Source: Thermobrachium celere DSM 8682 (lineage in GTDB: Bacteria > Bacillota > Clostridia > Clostridiales > Caloramatoraceae). From it: a DNA stretch of 44,559 nucleotides. The position numbers were made by a program, and so were the translations under genes. Below are positions 42,567-44,559 of the stretch, one piece after another (the first letter of the stretch is position 1; every line of letters starts with the position of its first letter). Under the pieces are notes generated by a model that was not told the origin of the DNA, made no database searches, and saw nothing but the letters and a program-made list of their open reading frames with translations. Location: the NCBI RefSeq assembly GCF_000430995.1, contig NZ_HF952018.1, forward strand, positions 516,113 to 560,671, given 5' to 3'.

Positions 42567-42595
42567 TTGACATTGTATAGTAAAAGGTATAATAT
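42567..42595 (+). promoter_or_regulatory. Promoter of the ArsP-like permease gene
   Basis: Perfect TTGACA (42567-42572) with TAATAT at 17 bp (42590-42595), or TATAAT at 15 bp (42588-42593). Confidence 0.65.
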
Positions 42596-42634
42596 AAGTA
42601 TATAATTAAATTCTTAAATAAAGGAGGCATAAAT

Positions 42635-43639
42635 ATGTTTATATTTAGTTGGCTAAATGACCAACTTCTTAAAATGAAGTGGTTGTCTGATTTAGTTAAA
42701 GCATTTGTTGAAAATGTATTAAGATTAAATGTAAATACAAGAGTTGGTGGAAGTATACATTTCTTTATATATGACACAATAAAGATATTTATACTTCTAT
42801 CTGTATTAATATTTCTTATTTCATACATTCAAAGCTATTTCCCACCAGAGAGAACCAAAAAGATACTGGGCAAAATAAAGGGGATAAAGGGAAATATACT
42901 TGGTGCGCTACTTGGAACTGTAACTCCCTTCTGTAGCTGTTCAAGTATTCCAATATTTATTGGTTTTACTTCAGCAGGACTTCCAATAGGGGTAACCTTT
43001 TCATTCCTAATATCATCACCATTGGTTGACCTTGCATCCTTTTTACTGCTAATGTCCTTCTTTGGACTTAAAATTGCTCTTGCATATGTTGTTGTTGGTT
43101 TAATACTTGCTGTAATAGGAGGTACTTTAATAGATAAGCTTGGACTTGAAAAATATGTTGAAGGCTATGTAAAAGAGATTGAGAATGTAGATGTAGAAGT
43201 GCCAGAGATGACAAGAAAAGATAGAATAGATTATGCAAAGGGACAGGTTAGAGACATTATAAAAAGAGTATGGATTTACATCTTAATAGGTGTAGGTATT
43301 GGTGCAACAATACACAACTGGATACCACAAAATGTTATAGAAAATGTTGTGGGAGGTAAAAATCCTTTCTCAGTTGTACTTGCAACAATAGTTGGAATAC
43401 CGATGTATGCAGATATATTTGGAACACTACCAATAGCAGAGGCTCTATTCTTAAAGGGAGTAGGAATTGGTACAATATTATCCTTTATGATGGCAGTAAC
43501 AGCCCTATCACTTCCTTCAATGATAATGCTAAGTAAAGTAGTAAAGCCAAAGCTATTATCAATATTTGTTGCAATAGTTTCAATTGGAATACTAATAATC
43601 GGATATTTATTTAATGCAGTGTCATATTTATTTGTTTAA
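42635..43639 (+). CDS. ArsP/DUF318 family permease
   Basis: The 334-residue membrane protein has about 8 hydrophobic segments. The family signature TPFCSCSSIPIFIGFTSAGL follows the first membrane region (~res 95-114), with SSPLVDLASFLLLM next. The second half repeats the topology (VVGIPMYADIFGTLPIAEAL). A charged cytoplasmic loop lies at ~175-210. Some members (ArsP) export trivalent organoarsenicals; many others are uncharacterised. No ars gene or ArsR-type regulator is adjacent, so the substrate is open. It is transcribed alone from a good promoter. Confidence 0.88.
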   Translation: MFIFSWLNDQLLKMKWLSDLVKAFVENVLRLNVNTRVGGSIHFFIYDTIKIFILLSVLIFLISYIQSYFPPERTKKILGKIKGIKGNILGALLGTVTPFCSCSSIPIFIGFTSAGLPIGVTFSFLISSPLVDLASFLLLMSFFGLKIALAYVVVGLILAVIGGTLIDKLGLEKYVEGYVKEIENVDVEVPEMTRKDRIDYAKGQVRDIIKRVWIYILIGVGIGATIHNWIPQNVIENVVGGKNPFSVVLATIVGIPMYADIFGTLPIAEALFLKGVGIGTILSFMMAVTALSLPSMIMLSKVVKPKLLSIFVAIVSIGILIIGYLFNAVSYLFV

Positions 43640-43642
43640 TAT

Positions 43643-43686
43643 AAATCCCATATGAATTTTAAAGTTCATATGGGATTATTTTTATT
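43643..43686 (+). terminator. Terminator of the ArsP-like permease gene
   Basis: AATCCCATATGAA-TTTTAAAG-TTCATATGGGATT stem (13 bp) followed by ATTTTTATT. Confidence 0.92.
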
Positions 43687-43724
43687 AGTATCAATTTCTA
43701 ATAGAAAAAATAAAATACAATAAT

Positions 43725-43753
43725 TTGAATTTATATCGAATATATATTAAAAT
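43725..43753 (+). promoter_or_regulatory. Candidate promoter of the CapA-family gene
   Basis: TTGAAT (43725-43730), 17 bp, TAAAAT (43748-43753), 31 bp before ATG. Confidence 0.6.
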
Positions 43754-43784
43754 AGTATGGAAATTAGGTGAAGGGAGTGGTGTG

Positions 43785-44559
43785 ATGAAAAAGGTTTTAA
43801 GGACTTTAGTAATTTTTTTAATCACTTTATCTATGACAAGTACAAGCATAGTTAAAGCTGAAGGTGAAACAAGTGTAAGCGATGTAAATACTCAACAATT
43901 AAGCACTCAGGCTCAAAGCAACATAATAGACATTACAATTTCTGCAGCAGGTGACTGTACATTAGGGTATGATGTAAATTTTGGTTATACAAATTCCTTT
44001 AATGATGAATTTTTTAAACAAAATAAAGACTATACATATTTCTTTAAAAATGTAAAGGACATATTCAGTAGAGATGATTTAACTATAGTAAACTTTGAAG
44101 GAACACTTACAAACGAAACAAAAATGGCAAATAAAAAGTTTAGATTTAAGGGGTTGCCTGAGTTTACAAATATTTTAAAGGCTGGTAGCATAGAGGCTGT
44201 TAATCTTGCAAATAACCATACATACGATTATTTAGTTAAGGGATATAAAGACACAATAAACTATTTAGGAAAAAGTGGAATAATATATTTTGGTAGAGAA
44301 CATAGGAGAATAGTTGAAATAAAGGGAATAAAGGTTGGATTGTTAGGATATGAAGGTTGGAGTAATACCAAGGCATTAAGAAACAGAATAAAGAGTGATA
44401 TAAAATACCTAAAATCAAAGGGAGCAAAACTTGTTATAGTTAGCTTCCACTGGGGAGAGGAGAGAAAATATTTTGCCAATGCAACTCAGAAAGGCCTAGC
44501 TAGGTTTACAATAGATTCAGGGGCAGATCTAATACTAGGACATCATCCACATGTAATTC
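43785..44559 (+). CDS. CapA family protein (PGA_cap metallophosphoesterase-fold), 3' truncated by window
   Basis: GAAGGGAG precedes ATG 43785, and the frame stays open to the right edge (258 codons seen). Residues 1-27 are a signal peptide (KKVLRTLVIFLITLSMTSTS, cleavage near VKA). From ~res 48 the PGA_cap domain is clear: ISAAGDCTLGYD, TIVNFEGTLTNET, NLANNHTYDY, VSFHWGEER and LILGHHPHVI at the edge. The His/Asp/Asn pattern is that of metallophosphoesterase-like CapA proteins, some of which take part in poly-gamma-glutamate synthesis or export. No capB/capC is seen, so a role in polyglutamate is not supported here; the protein is probably extracellular or wall-associated. Confidence 0.88.
   Translation, partial: MKKVLRTLVIFLITLSMTSTSIVKAEGETSVSDVNTQQLSTQAQSNIIDITISAAGDCTLGYDVNFGYTNSFNDEFFKQNKDYTYFFKNVKDIFSRDDLTIVNFEGTLTNETKMANKKFRFKGLPEFTNILKAGSIEAVNLANNHTYDYLVKGYKDTINYLGKSGIIYFGREHRRIVEIKGIKVGLLGYEGWSNTKALRNRIKSDIKYLKSKGAKLVIVSFHWGEERKYFANATQKGLARFTIDSGADLILGHHPHVI

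Noticed and set aside
43785-44559. Start of a poly-gamma-glutamate capsule operon
   Set aside because: Only a CapA-fold protein is visible, upstream genes are unrelated, and no capB/capC is present in the window.

Overview
The window looks like the chromosome of a low-GC, Gram-positive, anaerobic, spore-forming Clostridia member. It is A+T-rich throughout, with strong Shine-Dalgarno sites, frequent TTG/GTG starts and many intrinsic terminators. The content fits strict fermentative anaerobes: homodimeric-type pyruvate:ferredoxin oxidoreductase, a four-subunit 2-oxoacid:ferredoxin oxidoreductase, ptb with two butyrate kinases, a DUF3787 spore-type protein and a DUF1540 protein. I cannot name the genus from sequence alone; Clostridiaceae (Clostridium/Caloramator-like) is the best guess. 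I see no tRNA, 5S/16S/23S rRNA, CRISPR array or prophage.

Layout. Bases 1-4285 are the accessory part: the end of a repetitive Ig-like (BIG2) protein, a secreted transglutaminase-like/BIG2 protein, two copies of a yjfB-like small gene (one broken), a small frameshifted gene, and a decayed ISL3-type transposase. Then come PFOR (4286-7810), a tiny convergent spore protein gene, a MITE-like 339-bp element (8031-8369), a NUDIX gene, an ArsR/SmtB-P1B ATPase metal-efflux operon with a clear operator, and pepD on the minus strand. Bases 12952-16862 are a complete fructose PTS operon (HPr, DeoR-type regulator, 1-phosphofructokinase, IIA, IIBC) with promoter and two operator-like repeats. A DUF1540 gene and an L,D-transpeptidase follow, then cdaA-cdaR (c-di-AMP synthesis) and an FAD-dependent protein.

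Bases 21713-28120 are a catabolic operon: butyrate kinase, phosphate butyryltransferase, butyrate kinase, a P-loop ATPase, and the delta, alpha, beta and gamma subunits of a VOR-type oxidoreductase. Together these would turn branched-chain 2-oxoacids into acyl-CoA, acyl phosphate, and a fatty acid plus ATP, with reduced ferredoxin as by-product. Bases 28157-35414 hold an AfuABC-like ABC importer, a Cof-type HAD phosphatase and a convergent YesM/YesN-type two-component system. I infer a sugar-phosphate or other organophosphate uptake module. A gene of unknown function precedes cstA (pyruvate/peptide transporter family).

The right end has the amino-sugar genes glmM and glmS, the latter under a textbook glmS ribozyme (39431-39560). 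It also has a second NUDIX gene, a small lipoprotein, an ArsP/DUF318 permease and the 5' part of a CapA-family gene cut by the window edge.

The best candidates for follow-up are the transporter/phosphatase/two-component module, the buk-ptb-buk-ATPase-VOR operon with its unexplained ATPase, the MITE-like element whose terminal motif recurs elsewhere, and a small pseudogene that carries a clean quasipalindrome template-switch scar.
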